Positions 8,049 to 16,301 of a stretch of 64,000 nucleotides of DNA are shown here, one piece after another. Every line of letters begins with the position of its first letter. The first letter of the stretch is position 1. The position numbers were made by a program, and so were the translations under genes. The notes beneath the pieces are model-generated. The model had not been told where the DNA came from. It saw only the letters and a program-made list of their open reading frames with translations, and did no database searches. Source of the DNA: Natrinema saccharevitans (lineage in GTDB: Archaea; Halobacteriota; Halobacteria; Halobacteriales; Natrialbaceae). The stretch is from the NCBI RefSeq assembly GCF_001953745.1, contig NZ_LWLN01000001.1, positions 1,922,001-1,986,000 on the forward strand. The letters run 5' to 3'.

Positions 8049-10187
8049 ATGATAGAGTGGGCGGTAGACGGCGACACCCTCCACGTCACCGACGCGGACA
8101 ACGCCGAGTTGGCGGTCACCGGTGACGAACTCGTCGTCGACGGCTCCGGGAAAGACATCCCGCGTCCGATCGACGACACCATCGTCGTGACGACTGATGA
8201 ACTCCGATTCCCGCACGCGGTCGTCTACGCGTTCTCGGTCGGCGCCGAGGACGGCCACGAACTCGATCCTTGCGGCGAGCCCCTCCCGTTGTCCCCCGGC
8301 GAGTACGTCGTCGACGTCGATACGGAGATCAAGTCCTATCTGCGGTTCTCGGGGGCCGCGACGATCGCGAAGACCGACGATTACGAGGAAATCGTCGTCT
8401 CGTTCCCCGAGCGGACCCGGGTCGTCCTCGGGGTTCGGTGCCGACACGAGTTTCCCGCCGGGACGATCACTGTTCCCGATTCCCCGCCGGCGATCGCGGA
8501 GGCCGTCACTCACATGGCCGGCTCGCACAAGACCGACGGCCCGGACCGGAGCTATCCCACGCTCCGCGGTCATCCCTCGCTGATCGAACGCGGGACCGAA
8601 CTCAGGATTCCCGACTGCCTCCGGGTCGCAACCCCTGATCACGGAATCGAGCTAGTCGTCCCACCCGACTACGAGTCGCTGTACGTCACTGCACCGCTGG
8701 CGTACTACCTGCAGGCGACCGTTCGGACGACCGGCGAGGTCCTCGGGACCCACACCGGCGCGGCCCCGAACCGACCGCGGCTCCGGATCCCCGACCGGGG
8801 GATCGACGTCGAACTGGCCGCGATGCCCGACCTCGAGCGCGACGTCGAGCGGCTGCTCCGGAAGACCTTCTTCCTCGATTGCCTCGTTCGCAACGTCGGT
8901 CCCTACGGGACGAACCTCGCCGAACGCAGCCTGCTCGAGGCCCTCGAACTCGACGCCGAGCGTCTGTACGACGCCGACCCGCGGGAACGTCTCGCCGCGT
9001 ATCTCGACGTGCCCTACGCGGCGATCAAACACCGCCTCCCCGACTGGCATCTCTCGACGTACGTCGAGCCCGAGTACGACAGCGTCGAGACCCTGCCGTT
9101 TCTCCTCGACCGACTGAGCATGGTCTACACGCCTCGGGCCTCCGAACTCGAGGGTCAGGAACTCGTCGAACGCTCGCTCGAGGACTTCTACCGGGGCGAC
9201 GAACCCGGACCGGTGCGGTCGCCGTCACCGGGCGCAAACAGAGCGAGCGGCGGGCAGGTGGCCTCCGTCGATATCGTCAAACCCGACCTCCGGGGCGGCC
9301 GCACGCACGGCTGGCTCGCCGACGGCGTCCCGATCGACGTCTTCAAATCTGCCCCCGAAGCCTACCACAACCGCCTCGAGTTCCTCGAGCGGGCCAGCGA
9401 CGCGACCTCGATCTGTGTCGTCCTCAACGACCCGGAGATGGCCGGTGAACACGACGACGTCGCGGCCATTTACCGCCGGCGCTCTCAGGAGCTGTCGATG
9501 GATGTCACCGTCGCGGAGTCGCTCGAGACGGCCGCGTTGGCCCGGGTCTTCGAAGACGACCACGACTTCGTCCACTACATCGGCCACTGCGAAACCGGCG
9601 GCCTGTGCTGTCCCGACGGAACGCTTTCGGCCTCGAGCCTCGATCGCTGCAACGCCCAGACGTTCTTTCTCAACGCCTGTGGCTCCTACTACGAGGGGCG
9701 GGAACTGATCGAGAAAGGCAGCGTCGCCGGCGCGGTCACGTTCACCAAGGTCCTCAACGATCACGCCGTCAAGGTCGGCTCGACGTTCGCCAAGCTGTCG
9801 GTCCACGGGTTCAGCATCGAGCGCGCGATGGGACTCGCTCGGCGGCGCATCATGATGGGCAAAGACTACGCCGTCGTCGGTGACGGCACCCACTCGCTGG
9901 TCCAGGGCGAACAGCGGCTCCCGACGACCGCGACCCTCGAGGAACTCGAGGACGACAGCGAGAAGGAATATCTGCTGACAGTCGACTGTTACTCGACCCG
10001 GGCGACCGGCTCCTACTACTTCCCCCACACCGAAACCAACGACTACGCCTACCTCTGTGGCAACGAGTCGAGTTTCACGCTCACGGCGCCGGAACTGGTG
10101 ACGATGCTCAAAGAAACGGAGGCGGCGGTGATCTACGACGGGGACATCTACTGGTCGACGGAACTGTGGCCCCGGTTCGATCGCTGA
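8049..10187 (+). CDS. CHAT-like (caspase-fold) protein with a large uncharacterised N-terminal region
   Basis: The 712-residue protein has in its C-terminal third the signature of a CHAT/caspase-hemoglobinase fold. HYIGHCETGG carries a candidate catalytic His513, and FFLNACGSYYEG carries a candidate Cys544. After these come the family-like tail AGAVTFTKVLNDHAVKVGSTF, a helix around GFSIERAMGLARRR, and a final strand YAVVGDG. CHAT proteins are cysteine peptidases or peptidase-like signalling domains related to separase. Residues 1 to about 430 are rich in predicted beta strands and match no family I know; there is no signal peptide or membrane segment. A short linker follows at about 390-405. 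The regulator tbsP follows 411 bases downstream. The enzymatic role is inferred from two motifs and the fold pattern only. Confidence 0.75.
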   Translation: MIEWAVDGDTLHVTDADNAELAVTGDELVVDGSGKDIPRPIDDTIVVTTDELRFPHAVVYAFSVGAEDGHELDPCGEPLPLSPGEYVVDVDTEIKSYLRFSGAATIAKTDDYEEIVVSFPERTRVVLGVRCRHEFPAGTITVPDSPPAIAEAVTHMAGSHKTDGPDRSYPTLRGHPSLIERGTELRIPDCLRVATPDHGIELVVPPDYESLYVTAPLAYYLQATVRTTGEVLGTHTGAAPNRPRLRIPDRGIDVELAAMPDLERDVERLLRKTFFLDCLVRNVGPYGTNLAERSLLEALELDAERLYDADPRERLAAYLDVPYAAIKHRLPDWHLSTYVEPEYDSVETLPFLLDRLSMVYTPRASELEGQELVERSLEDFYRGDEPGPVRSPSPGANRASGGQVASVDIVKPDLRGGRTHGWLADGVPIDVFKSAPEAYHNRLEFLERASDATSICVVLNDPEMAGEHDDVAAIYRRRSQELSMDVTVAESLETAALARVFEDDHDFVHYIGHCETGGLCCPDGTLSASSLDRCNAQTFFLNACGSYYEGRELIEKGSVAGAVTFTKVLNDHAVKVGSTFAKLSVHGFSIERAMGLARRRIMMGKDYAVVGDGTHSLVQGEQRLPTTATLEELEDDSEKEYLLTVDCYSTRATGSYYFPHTETNDYAYLCGNESSFTLTAPELVTMLKETEAAVIYDGDIYWSTELWPRFDR

Positions 10188-10598
10188 CTCAGGGTCCGCC
10201 GTACGTACTCACACGCTTTGCTTCGAGGGCCATCGCCGGCGGCGATCGACCACGGACGGTTCCCGTCGTGGTTCGGACCCGTTCGGCCAACTCGTGAACG
10301 ACCCACCACAGCCGGTTGTGTGGAACGGCCATACGATACTGTAATACATCGACACGTGTATATAATTATTGCTGATAGTAACCCAACAATAGGACGCGGT
10401 GTCGATCTGGCCGGCGTCGCGACCGCCGCTGTCCCTGCCCGAGTTCCACACGACAGTCGACAACGACCATCGGTGTTTCGTCGGCGAACTAACGGGATTC
10501 GGGACAAAAATTACCGGTACAGGCGCGCAGCCAACTGTTCTGCTGTGCAAACGGCCACCAAAATTAAGTACCGAGCTATCGATTACTTCTGTATAGGC
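10188..10598 (+). promoter_or_regulatory. Regulatory region upstream of tbsP
   Basis: This 411-base gap holds no convincing gene. An AT-rich stretch at about 10331-10392 contains the 8-bp palindrome acacgtgt (10352-10359) directly followed by a TATA-like tatataatta. A second AT-rich element, aaattaagta at 10561-10570, lies about 34 bases before the tbsP ATG and is the likelier promoter for that gene. The upstream pair could drive a long leader, a small RNA, or bind a regulator. Confidence 0.5.
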
Positions 10599-11417
10599 AT
10601 GACCTCGAATTTACTTAACCACCAGATTGACGATATCCTCGAGTCCGTCCTCGGGGATGTGACCGGGAACGTCTACATGGTCAACCCCTCGCGGGACGCC
10701 ATCGAGGAGTTCGTCTCCGTCGCGACCGCCTTCGACGACGACCTGCCGTCGGTACACATGCTGGCCGACGAACGCACGCTCAAAGACGTCATGGACGACT
10801 TCATCGTCGCCTCGAACGCCGCGGACCTCATCAGCGAGGGGGCACTCGTCCTGCGGACGCTCGAGGAGGCGCCCGAGAACTCCCTGCTCGTCGGCGATGA
10901 TCGGGTCGTCGCCATCGTCCACGCCGGCGACCGCGTCGGCGGGCTCGTCACCGACGACGAGAGCTTCGTCGCCGACACCTACGACACCTACGCCGACCGC
11001 TGGACCGACGCAAGCGAGTTCAACCTCCGGACGCCCCCGATCACCGACGTTCGCGAGACCCTCACCGACGAGATCAGCCCCGAGGCCGAGGCAGACTTCA
11101 CCGCGATTCTGGACTCGCTCGAGACCGCCCGCGGCGACGGCGACGGGCTCGACGAGGTCACCATCTCGCTTTTGGTCGCCGCCAAGAACGAGGCCCTGCT
11201 GTACGACATCAGCAAGTGGGGCGAGGACGTCGGGATCGCCTCCAAGGCGACCTTCTCCCGGACGAAGACCAAGCTCGAGGACATGGGCCTGATCGACACC
11301 GAGAAGGTCCCGATCGACGTCGGTCGCCCACGGCTCCGCCTGAAGATCGGCGACGAGCGACTCAGCGAGGCCGACAACGGCCAGCTCGCGACGGTGGCTC
11401 AATCGATTCTCAACTAG
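10599..11417 (+). CDS. tbsP: Transcriptional regulator, TbsP family (DUF5821)
   Basis: The 272-residue protein resembles the halophile-specific DUF5821 family, which I recall as TbsP, a regulator acting with TrmB on glycolytic/gluconeogenic gene control in Haloferax. The N-terminus (LLNHQIDDILESVLGDVTGNVYMVNPSRDAIEEFV) is typical. A central region with GDDRVVAIVHAGDRVGGLVTDDESFV precedes a C-terminal winged helix: EDVGIASKATFSRTKTKLEDMGLIDTEKVPIDVGRPRLRLKI. The start at 10599 fits the TATA-like element 34 bases upstream. The gene ends close to a T-run and a chain of hairpins. The family assignment is from memory; the DNA-binding C-terminus is visible. Confidence 0.78.
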   Translation: MTSNLLNHQIDDILESVLGDVTGNVYMVNPSRDAIEEFVSVATAFDDDLPSVHMLADERTLKDVMDDFIVASNAADLISEGALVLRTLEEAPENSLLVGDDRVVAIVHAGDRVGGLVTDDESFVADTYDTYADRWTDASEFNLRTPPITDVRETLTDEISPEAEADFTAILDSLETARGDGDGLDEVTISLLVAAKNEALLYDISKWGEDVGIASKATFSRTKTKLEDMGLIDTEKVPIDVGRPRLRLKIGDERLSEADNGQLATVAQSILN

Positions 11418-11420
11418 CGA

Positions 11421-11426
11421 ATTTTT
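11421..11426 (+). terminator. T-rich terminator-like run after tbsP
   Basis: The sequence atttttgcgc directly after the tbsP stop gives a run of five T on the coding strand, consistent with archaeal intrinsic termination. The hairpin cluster starts 12 bases further on. Confidence 0.4.
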
Positions 11427-11437
11427 GCGCTATCGCT

Positions 11438-11527
11438 CGAGAGAGCTTCGCTCTCTCGTCATCACGAAACGCCTCCGGCGTTTCGAACGACATCGCCGTT
11501 CGTCTTTTCGCGGCGCGAAGCGCCGCG
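11438..11527. repeat. Cluster of perfect tight hairpins
   Basis: Three back-to-back perfect inverted repeats with 3-nt loops are read directly. Stem cgagagagc with loop ttc lies at 11438-11458 (9 bp). Stem cgaaacgcc with loop tcc lies at 11465-11485 (9 bp). Stem cgcggcgc with loop gaa lies at 11509-11527 (8 bp). A weaker 6-bp stem (cgaacg...cgttcg, 11484-11502) overlaps the second. The stem sequences differ while loop size and layout repeat. A further gtcccg...cgggac pair follows at about 11560-11585. Confidence 0.75.
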
Positions 11528-11632
11528 CTATCGGGTAGCTGGCTCCCCTTCCCCGGGTCCCGCGCCCTCACTTCGCTCGGGACGCTCTCGGCAACCCGTG
11601 CTGATATGGTCGATGGGTGATAGGTGGCCAGT

Positions 11633-12067
11633 ATGAACACGTCGCCGCTGACTCCCGAGGACGAATCCCTACTCGAGCGGGTCATCGAGACGAACGAGCG
11701 AACGGTCGATGAGAACTTCTTCGGCGGCGCACACATCGTCGCTGCGGGGGTCCAAACGGACGACGGCAGCGTCTACGAGGGCGTGAGTCTCCCGGCGAGC
11801 ATCGGACGCGCCTCCGTCTGTGCGGAACCGACCGCGGTCGGATCGGCCATCGCTGACGGCTACCGACACGACGAACTCCGGACGTGCGTCGCCGTCGCCT
11901 ACCCGATGGCGGACCACGAAGCGACCGAAGTCCGAGTCGTCCCACCGTGTGGCCCCTGCAGGGAGTTGCTGGCGGACTACAACGAAGACATGCGGGTCGT
12001 CGTCCCCGTCGGCGGTGAGAACCGAGTCGTCGCCGCTATCGATCTGCTTCCGACTCGGACGTGGTGA
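11633..12067 (+). CDS. cdd: Cytidine deaminase family protein
   Basis: The 144-residue protein carries the zinc/catalytic signature of small tetrameric cytidine deaminases: CAE (Cys63, Glu65) in RASVCAEPTAVGSAI and PCGPCRE (Cys106, Cys109). These ligate zinc and supply the proton shuttle for hydrolytic deamination of cytidine or deoxycytidine in pyrimidine salvage; a blasticidin-deaminase-like specificity is also possible. Length is normal for the family. An ATG at 11633 is preferred over a GTG three codons upstream. The gene starts the run that continues with RNase P subunit 3. Confidence 0.88.
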   Translation: MNTSPLTPEDESLLERVIETNERTVDENFFGGAHIVAAGVQTDDGSVYEGVSLPASIGRASVCAEPTAVGSAIADGYRHDELRTCVAVAYPMADHEATEVRVVPPCGPCRELLADYNEDMRVVVPVGGENRVVAAIDLLPTRTW

Positions 12068-12128
12068 GTTTCACGCGGCGTCGCTACATGACGCAAATCC
12101 CAAGTCGTCGCCGCGAGAGTCCCGAAGT

Positions 12129-12833
12129 ATGTACGAGGCCGTCCGCGCCCACCCCGACGGAGAGAGTACGGTCGCCAGATTCGCGAGCCGGGCGGCCGAC
12201 TACGGCTACGAGGGCGTGGTCGTGCGCAATCACAGCGGCGCTCGAGCCGAGTACGATCCCGAGGAAATCCGCGAGGAGTACGGGATCGACGTCGTCGAAG
12301 GCGTCGAGATCCGGGCCGACGACCCGCAGGGAGCCAGCGGCGCGGTCGGGAACTACCGTTCGTCGGAAACGATCGTCGCCGTTCACGGCGGAACGACCGC
12401 ACTGAATCGCTTCGCCGTCGAACAGCCGAAAGTCGACGTCCTCTCGCATCCGATGACCGGCGACGGCGACGTCAACCACGTGCTGGTCAAAGCCGCCGTC
12501 GAGAACGGCGTCCGCCTCGAGTTCGACTTCTCGGGAGCCCTCCGGGAGAGCGGCGGCCACCGCGTTCGAATCCTCCAGTCGCTGCGCAAGCTCCGAGAGA
12601 TCGTCGAACACTACGACGCGCCCTACGTCGTCAGCGCCGAGCCGACCTCGCACCTCGAGTTGCGGGTCCCGCGCGAACTGAAAGCCCTGGGCGAGCAGCT
12701 CGGCTTCTCCGCCGAGTTCGTGGAAGACGGCCTCGCGGAGTGGGGTCGACTGGCCGAGCGCAATCGGCACGTCCACTCCGAGTCGTTCATTGAGCCGGGG
12801 GTCGAACGGGGCAGGTATGAAGAGGACGCTTGA
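12129..12833 (+). CDS. rnp3: Ribonuclease P protein component 3 (Rpp30 family)
   Basis: The 234-residue protein has the PHP-like TIM-barrel features of archaeal Rpp30: YEGVVVRNHS, the strand DVVEGVEIRADDP, VHGGTTALNRFAVEQPKVDVLSHP, VRLEFDFSGALRESGGHRVRILQSLRKL, and YVVSAEPTSHLELRVPREL. It is one of the four core protein subunits of the ribozyme that cleaves 5' leaders from pre-tRNA. Its last 17 bases overlap the methyltransferase start, and the partner subunit rnp2 lies two genes on, so the three are likely cotranscribed and coupled. Confidence 0.95.
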   Translation: MYEAVRAHPDGESTVARFASRAADYGYEGVVVRNHSGARAEYDPEEIREEYGIDVVEGVEIRADDPQGASGAVGNYRSSETIVAVHGGTTALNRFAVEQPKVDVLSHPMTGDGDVNHVLVKAAVENGVRLEFDFSGALRESGGHRVRILQSLRKLREIVEHYDAPYVVSAEPTSHLELRVPRELKALGEQLGFSAEFVEDGLAEWGRLAERNRHVHSESFIEPGVERGRYEEDA

Positions 12834-13455
12834 GGAACACGCCGCCCGGTTCGACGAGAAGGCCGGCGAGTACGACAACTCGAAGTCCCAAGAGTACCAC
12901 GCCTGTGCGACCCTCGTCGTCGAACACGCATCGCCCGCGGCCGACGAGGTCGTCCTCGACCTCGCGACCGGGACCGGCGCGATCGCGCTCGCGGTCGCCC
13001 CCGATGCAAAGCGGGTCGTCGGTCGCGACATCAGCGACGGGATGCTCGAGCAAGCCCGCGAGAAGGCCGCCGACGCCGGGCTCGAGAACGTCGAGTTCGG
13101 CCACGGCACCTTTCGCGAGCCCGACTACGACGGCCCCGTCGACGTGGTGACCTCGAACTTCGCCCTGCATCACCTCTCGGACGAGGAGAAACGCGAGGCG
13201 ATCGCGGTCGTCGCCGACTTAGAGCCCCGGCGGTTCGTCCTCGGGGACGTGATGTTCTTCGGCGAGCCCGATCCCGACGACCCCTTCTACTCGCCCGAGG
13301 TGGACGACCCCGCGACGGTCGGCGTCCTCGCGGACGCGTTCACCGACGCCGGTTTCTCGCTGACAGCGGTCGAACGCATCCACGACCAGGTCGGCGTGCT
13401 GGTCGCCGAGCGGAGCCCGACGCCGGCCGTCGACGCGGCGACCGAGAAGTCATGA
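12817..13455 (+). CDS. Class I SAM-dependent methyltransferase
   Basis: The 212-residue protein has motif I VLDLATGTGAIALAVA, the acidic post-I strand (VVGRDISDGMLEQAREKA), motif II DVVTSNFALHHLSDEEK and RRFVLGDVMFF, as in UbiE-like enzymes. The substrate is unknown. The start at 12817 (MKRTLEEHAARFDEKAGEYDN) gives the conserved N-terminal helix seen in this subfamily. It overlaps rnp3 by 17 bases and rnp2 by 4 bases (ATGA), so it sits inside the RNase P operon. A role in RNA or ribonucleoprotein modification is a guess from position only. Confidence 0.9.
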   Translation: MKRTLEEHAARFDEKAGEYDNSKSQEYHACATLVVEHASPAADEVVLDLATGTGAIALAVAPDAKRVVGRDISDGMLEQAREKAADAGLENVEFGHGTFREPDYDGPVDVVTSNFALHHLSDEEKREAIAVVADLEPRRFVLGDVMFFGEPDPDDPFYSPEVDDPATVGVLADAFTDAGFSLTAVERIHDQVGVLVAERSPTPAVDAATEKS

Positions 13456-13937
13456 AGCACCTGCCGAAACACCTCCGGCCGCGATGGCGATACCTCGCGG
13501 TCGAACTCGAGACCTGGCCCGACGAGCGGATCGGGAGGCGGTCGTTCCAGCGCGAGCTGTGGTACGCGGGCCAGAACCTGCTGGGCGATCCGGGCAGCGC
13601 CGACGCCGACCTCTCGGTCGTCCGCTATGACTTCGCCGACGGACGAGGGGAGGCAATCGTCAAAGTCCGTCGGGGCGAGACCGAGCCCGCTCGGGCGGCG
13701 CTGGCCTGTCTCGACGAGGTAGACGGCGCGCCCGTCGGGGTCGCCGTCCGCGGTATCAGTGGCACGATCCGTGCCGCTGAAGAAAACTATTTACGGCGAC
13801 GCGGGCAAGATTCGGAGGAGAGAAACGTCGTGTTCGGGAACGAAGAGCGAGTCGCCGTCCGCCGGGACAGCGTGGGGGACGTTCGACTCGATGAGGCGTT
13901 CGTGGGCGCGACAGACCTCGACTACGATTTAGCGTGA
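13452..13937 (+). CDS. rnp2: Ribonuclease P protein component 2 (Pop5/Rpp14 family)
   Basis: The 161-residue protein fits Pop5: LPKHLRPRWRYLAVELET at the N-terminus, then the RRM-like core with ADLSVVRYDFADGRGEAIVKVRRGETEPARAALACL and VRGISGTIRAAEENYL. It pairs with Rpp30 in the RNase P holoenzyme, and the two genes here flank a methyltransferase. The extra C-terminal 45 residues after the core are charged and typical of halophile homologues. It ends four bases before proteasome alpha. Confidence 0.95.
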   Translation: MKHLPKHLRPRWRYLAVELETWPDERIGRRSFQRELWYAGQNLLGDPGSADADLSVVRYDFADGRGEAIVKVRRGETEPARAALACLDEVDGAPVGVAVRGISGTIRAAEENYLRRRGQDSEERNVVFGNEERVAVRRDSVGDVRLDEAFVGATDLDYDLA

Positions 13938-13941
13938 TACT

Positions 13942-14703
13942 ATGCAGGGACAAGCCCAACAGCAGGCGTACGACCGCGGCATCACGATCTTCTCGCCCGA
14001 CGGCCGACTCTACCAGGTCGAGTACGCTCGCGAGGCGGTCAAGCGAGGCACGGCAAGCATCGGCGTTCGAACGCAGGACGGCGTCGTCCTGGCGGTCGAC
14101 AAACGAGTCCCCTCCCCGCTGCTCGAGGACTCGAGCGTCGAGAAGATCCACAAGGCGGACGACCACATCGGCATCGCCAGCGCCGGCCACGTCGCCGACG
14201 CCCGCCAGCTGATCGACTTCGCGCGCCGCCAGACCCAGGTCAACCAGCTGCGCTACGGCCAGCCGATCGGCGTCGAGACGCTGACCAAGGAAGTCACCGA
14301 CCACATCCAGCAGTACACTCAGGTCGGCGGCGCGCGCCCGTTCGGCGTCGCGCTGATCGTCGGCGGCATCCAGAACGGCGAGCCGCGGCTGTTCGAGACC
14401 GACCCCTCCGGGACCCCCTACGAGTGGAAGGCGCTGGCCGTCGGTGCCGACCGGGGGGACCTCCAGAGCTTCCTCGAGGAGAACTACGACGAGGACGCCG
14501 ACTTAGACGGCGGCATCCGGCTCGCGCTGGACGCGCTCGCGTCGGTCAACGACGGCTCCCTGCTGCCAAGCGAGGTCGGTCTGGCGACCGTCGACGTCGA
14601 GACCGAGACCTTCGAACAGTTCGATCGGGACCGGATCGCCGACCACCTCGAGGAGAACGACCTCCTCGATACCGGCGAGGACGAGCCCGAAGACGACGAG
14701 TAA
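13942..14703 (+). CDS. psmA: Proteasome subunit alpha
   Basis: The 253-residue alpha subunit has the N-terminal gate region [30 protein letters not shown], then [47 protein letters not shown] and the acidic C-terminal tail. Seven copies form each outer ring of the 20S core, gating entry and docking the PAN/Cdc48 ATPases; there is no N-terminal threonine, as expected for alpha. It lies four bases after rnp2, in a conserved archaeal order (RNase P, psmA, SBDS). The beta subunit is encoded 46 kb away at 60256. Confidence 0.98.
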   Translation: MQGQAQQQAYDRGITIFSPDGRLYQVEYAREAVKRGTASIGVRTQDGVVLAVDKRVPSPLLEDSSVEKIHKADDHIGIASAGHVADARQLIDFARRQTQVNQLRYGQPIGVETLTKEVTDHIQQYTQVGGARPFGVALIVGGIQNGEPRLFETDPSGTPYEWKALAVGADRGDLQSFLEENYDEDADLDGGIRLALDALASVNDGSLLPSEVGLATVDVETETFEQFDRDRIADHLEENDLLDTGEDEPEDDE

Positions 14704-14873
14704 CCGACCCGCCGCGGTCCGTTTTCGACGCGTTTTCCGCGTGCCGATCGCCCCACCACGAGCGACGCGGCCGACGCGGGCACTGCCGAACGGGTCGGAG
14801 CCGCGTCGAGTCGTGGCCGCGTTCGGGGGCCTATCGGGAAACACTCTTTTCACTGGCGGCGGAACCGTGTGAT

Positions 14874-15599
14874 ATGATTTCGCTCGACGAGGCAGTGACG
14901 GCGCGACTCGAGTCCCACGGGGCGCGCTTCGAAGTGTTGGTCGACCCGGACGCGGCACTGGCGATCAAACGTGGCGAGTTCGACGGCGAGTTAGAGGACG
15001 TGATCGCCGCCGAGGACGTCTTCGAGGACGCCTCGCGGGGCGACCGGCCCGCGGAGGCGGACCTGGAAAAGGTCTTCGACACCACGGAGCCACTCGAGAT
15101 CATCCCCGAGGTCATCAAGGAGGGGGAGATCCAGATCACGGCCGATCAGCGCCGCGAGATGCAAGAACAAAAGCGCAAGCAGTTGATCGACACGATCACG
15201 CGCAACGCGGTCAACCCGCAGATGGACAACGCGCCCCATCCGCCCGAGCGGATCGAGAACGCCCTCGAAGAGGCCGGCGTCACCGTCGATCCGATGGAAC
15301 CGGTCGAACAACAGGTCGACGACGCTCTAGACGCCCTGCGACCGGTGATCCCGATCCGGTTCGAGGAGGTCACCGTCGCCGTCAACGTCCCGGCCGATTA
15401 CGCGGGCAGCGCACAGGCCAAGATCCGCCAGTTCGGCGACTTGGAGCGCGAGGAGTGGCAGTCGGACGGCTCGTGGATCGGCGTGCTGACGTTCCCGGCC
15501 GGCATGCAAAACGAGTTCTACGACGTGGTCAACGAACACACCAGCGGCGAGGCCGAAACGGAGATCGTCAAGGACAAAGACGATCTGAACACCCGCTGA
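14874..15599 (+). CDS. Ribosome assembly factor SBDS
   Basis: The 241-residue protein matches archaeal SBDS: an N-terminal FYSH domain ([34 protein letters not shown]), a central helical domain with [44 protein letters not shown], and a C-terminal ferredoxin-like domain ([29 protein letters not shown]). The protein takes part in large-subunit maturation by helping release of the anti-association factor IF6. A 170-base gap containing T-rich stretches separates it from psmA, so it may have its own promoter. Confidence 0.96.
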   Translation: MISLDEAVTARLESHGARFEVLVDPDAALAIKRGEFDGELEDVIAAEDVFEDASRGDRPAEADLEKVFDTTEPLEIIPEVIKEGEIQITADQRREMQEQKRKQLIDTITRNAVNPQMDNAPHPPERIENALEEAGVTVDPMEPVEQQVDDALDALRPVIPIRFEEVTVAVNVPADYAGSAQAKIRQFGDLEREEWQSDGSWIGVLTFPAGMQNEFYDVVNEHTSGEAETEIVKDKDDLNTR

Positions 15600-15632
15600 G
15601 CGGGCGGGATCCGACGCGTCCCCGCCGTGTCG

Positions 15633-15935
15633 CTACCCTCGCTTGTAGCCGATCAGGAAGCCGCTGGTGAAGCCGACGCCGATCGACAGCGTCGAGACGG
15701 CCGACTCGAGCCAACTCCCCGTGCGGTTGCCCGACGAGAGCAACCCGGCGGTGAGGCGCTCGTAGTCGACGGTGACGATCCCTTCGGACTCGAGGAAGCG
15801 AAAGGCCATCAGTTCGACGCCGACGACGATCGCGAGTAGCTTCGCGATCTTCTTGGCGGCGTAGCCGATGAGGCCACCGACGAGCGCGCTGGCCCCGAAC
15901 TCGAGGCCCAGCGTCGCCGGATCGAGATCTAGCAT
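15633..15935 (-). CDS. FUN14 family membrane protein
   Basis: The 100-residue protein has the FUN14 pattern: a glycine-rich first membrane segment (FGASALVGGLIGYAAKKIAKLLAIVVGVELMAFRFLESEGIVTVDYERL) and a C-terminal hydrophobic stretch ending GVGFTSGFLIGYKRG. Archaeal members are small membrane proteins without known function; eukaryotic relatives sit in the mitochondrial outer membrane. The start at MLDLDPATLGLEFG is chosen for its family-like N-terminus, although an in-frame upstream extension is open. It converges on SBDS with a 33-base gap. Confidence 0.87.
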   Translation of the reverse strand: MLDLDPATLGLEFGASALVGGLIGYAAKKIAKLLAIVVGVELMAFRFLESEGIVTVDYERLTAGLLSSGNRTGSWLESAVSTLSIGVGFTSGFLIGYKRG

Positions 15936-16301
15936 GTGGCCGTTGCATTCGAGTCGGTTCTCATGACTGTTGCGATCAGCGAGACGTTCGGATCCGTCCG
16001 GCCGGTCGGCGAGACCGTCTCCGTGGCGGGACCGGGTCCACGAGCGGCCGATCGCGGGACGGCACCGGGCACGGGATTCAAGGCGATCGGTCGCGTACGG
16101 ACGGGCATGTGTCACGTCCGCCCGCGCCACGCAACGGAGGTGTTCGGCCGGCATCGTTAGCGTTTCCGGGATCACGCGGCGGTGTCCACACCGCCCTCGC
16201 GACCGTCGTCTCCCGACGGCGGCCGTCGGGGGCCACGAGCCACGCCGCTCGAGCGACCGCGCCCGATCACGGCCGCACCCGGGGACCACACAGCTACCCG
16301 C
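15936..16301. other. Divergent intergenic region between the FUN14 gene and hflX
   Basis: This 366-base stretch separates two divergent genes and must hold both promoters. It is GC-rich throughout. Open frames on both strands read as Arg/Pro-rich shadow sequence. I see no clear TATA box, RNA gene or repeat. Confidence 0.4.
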
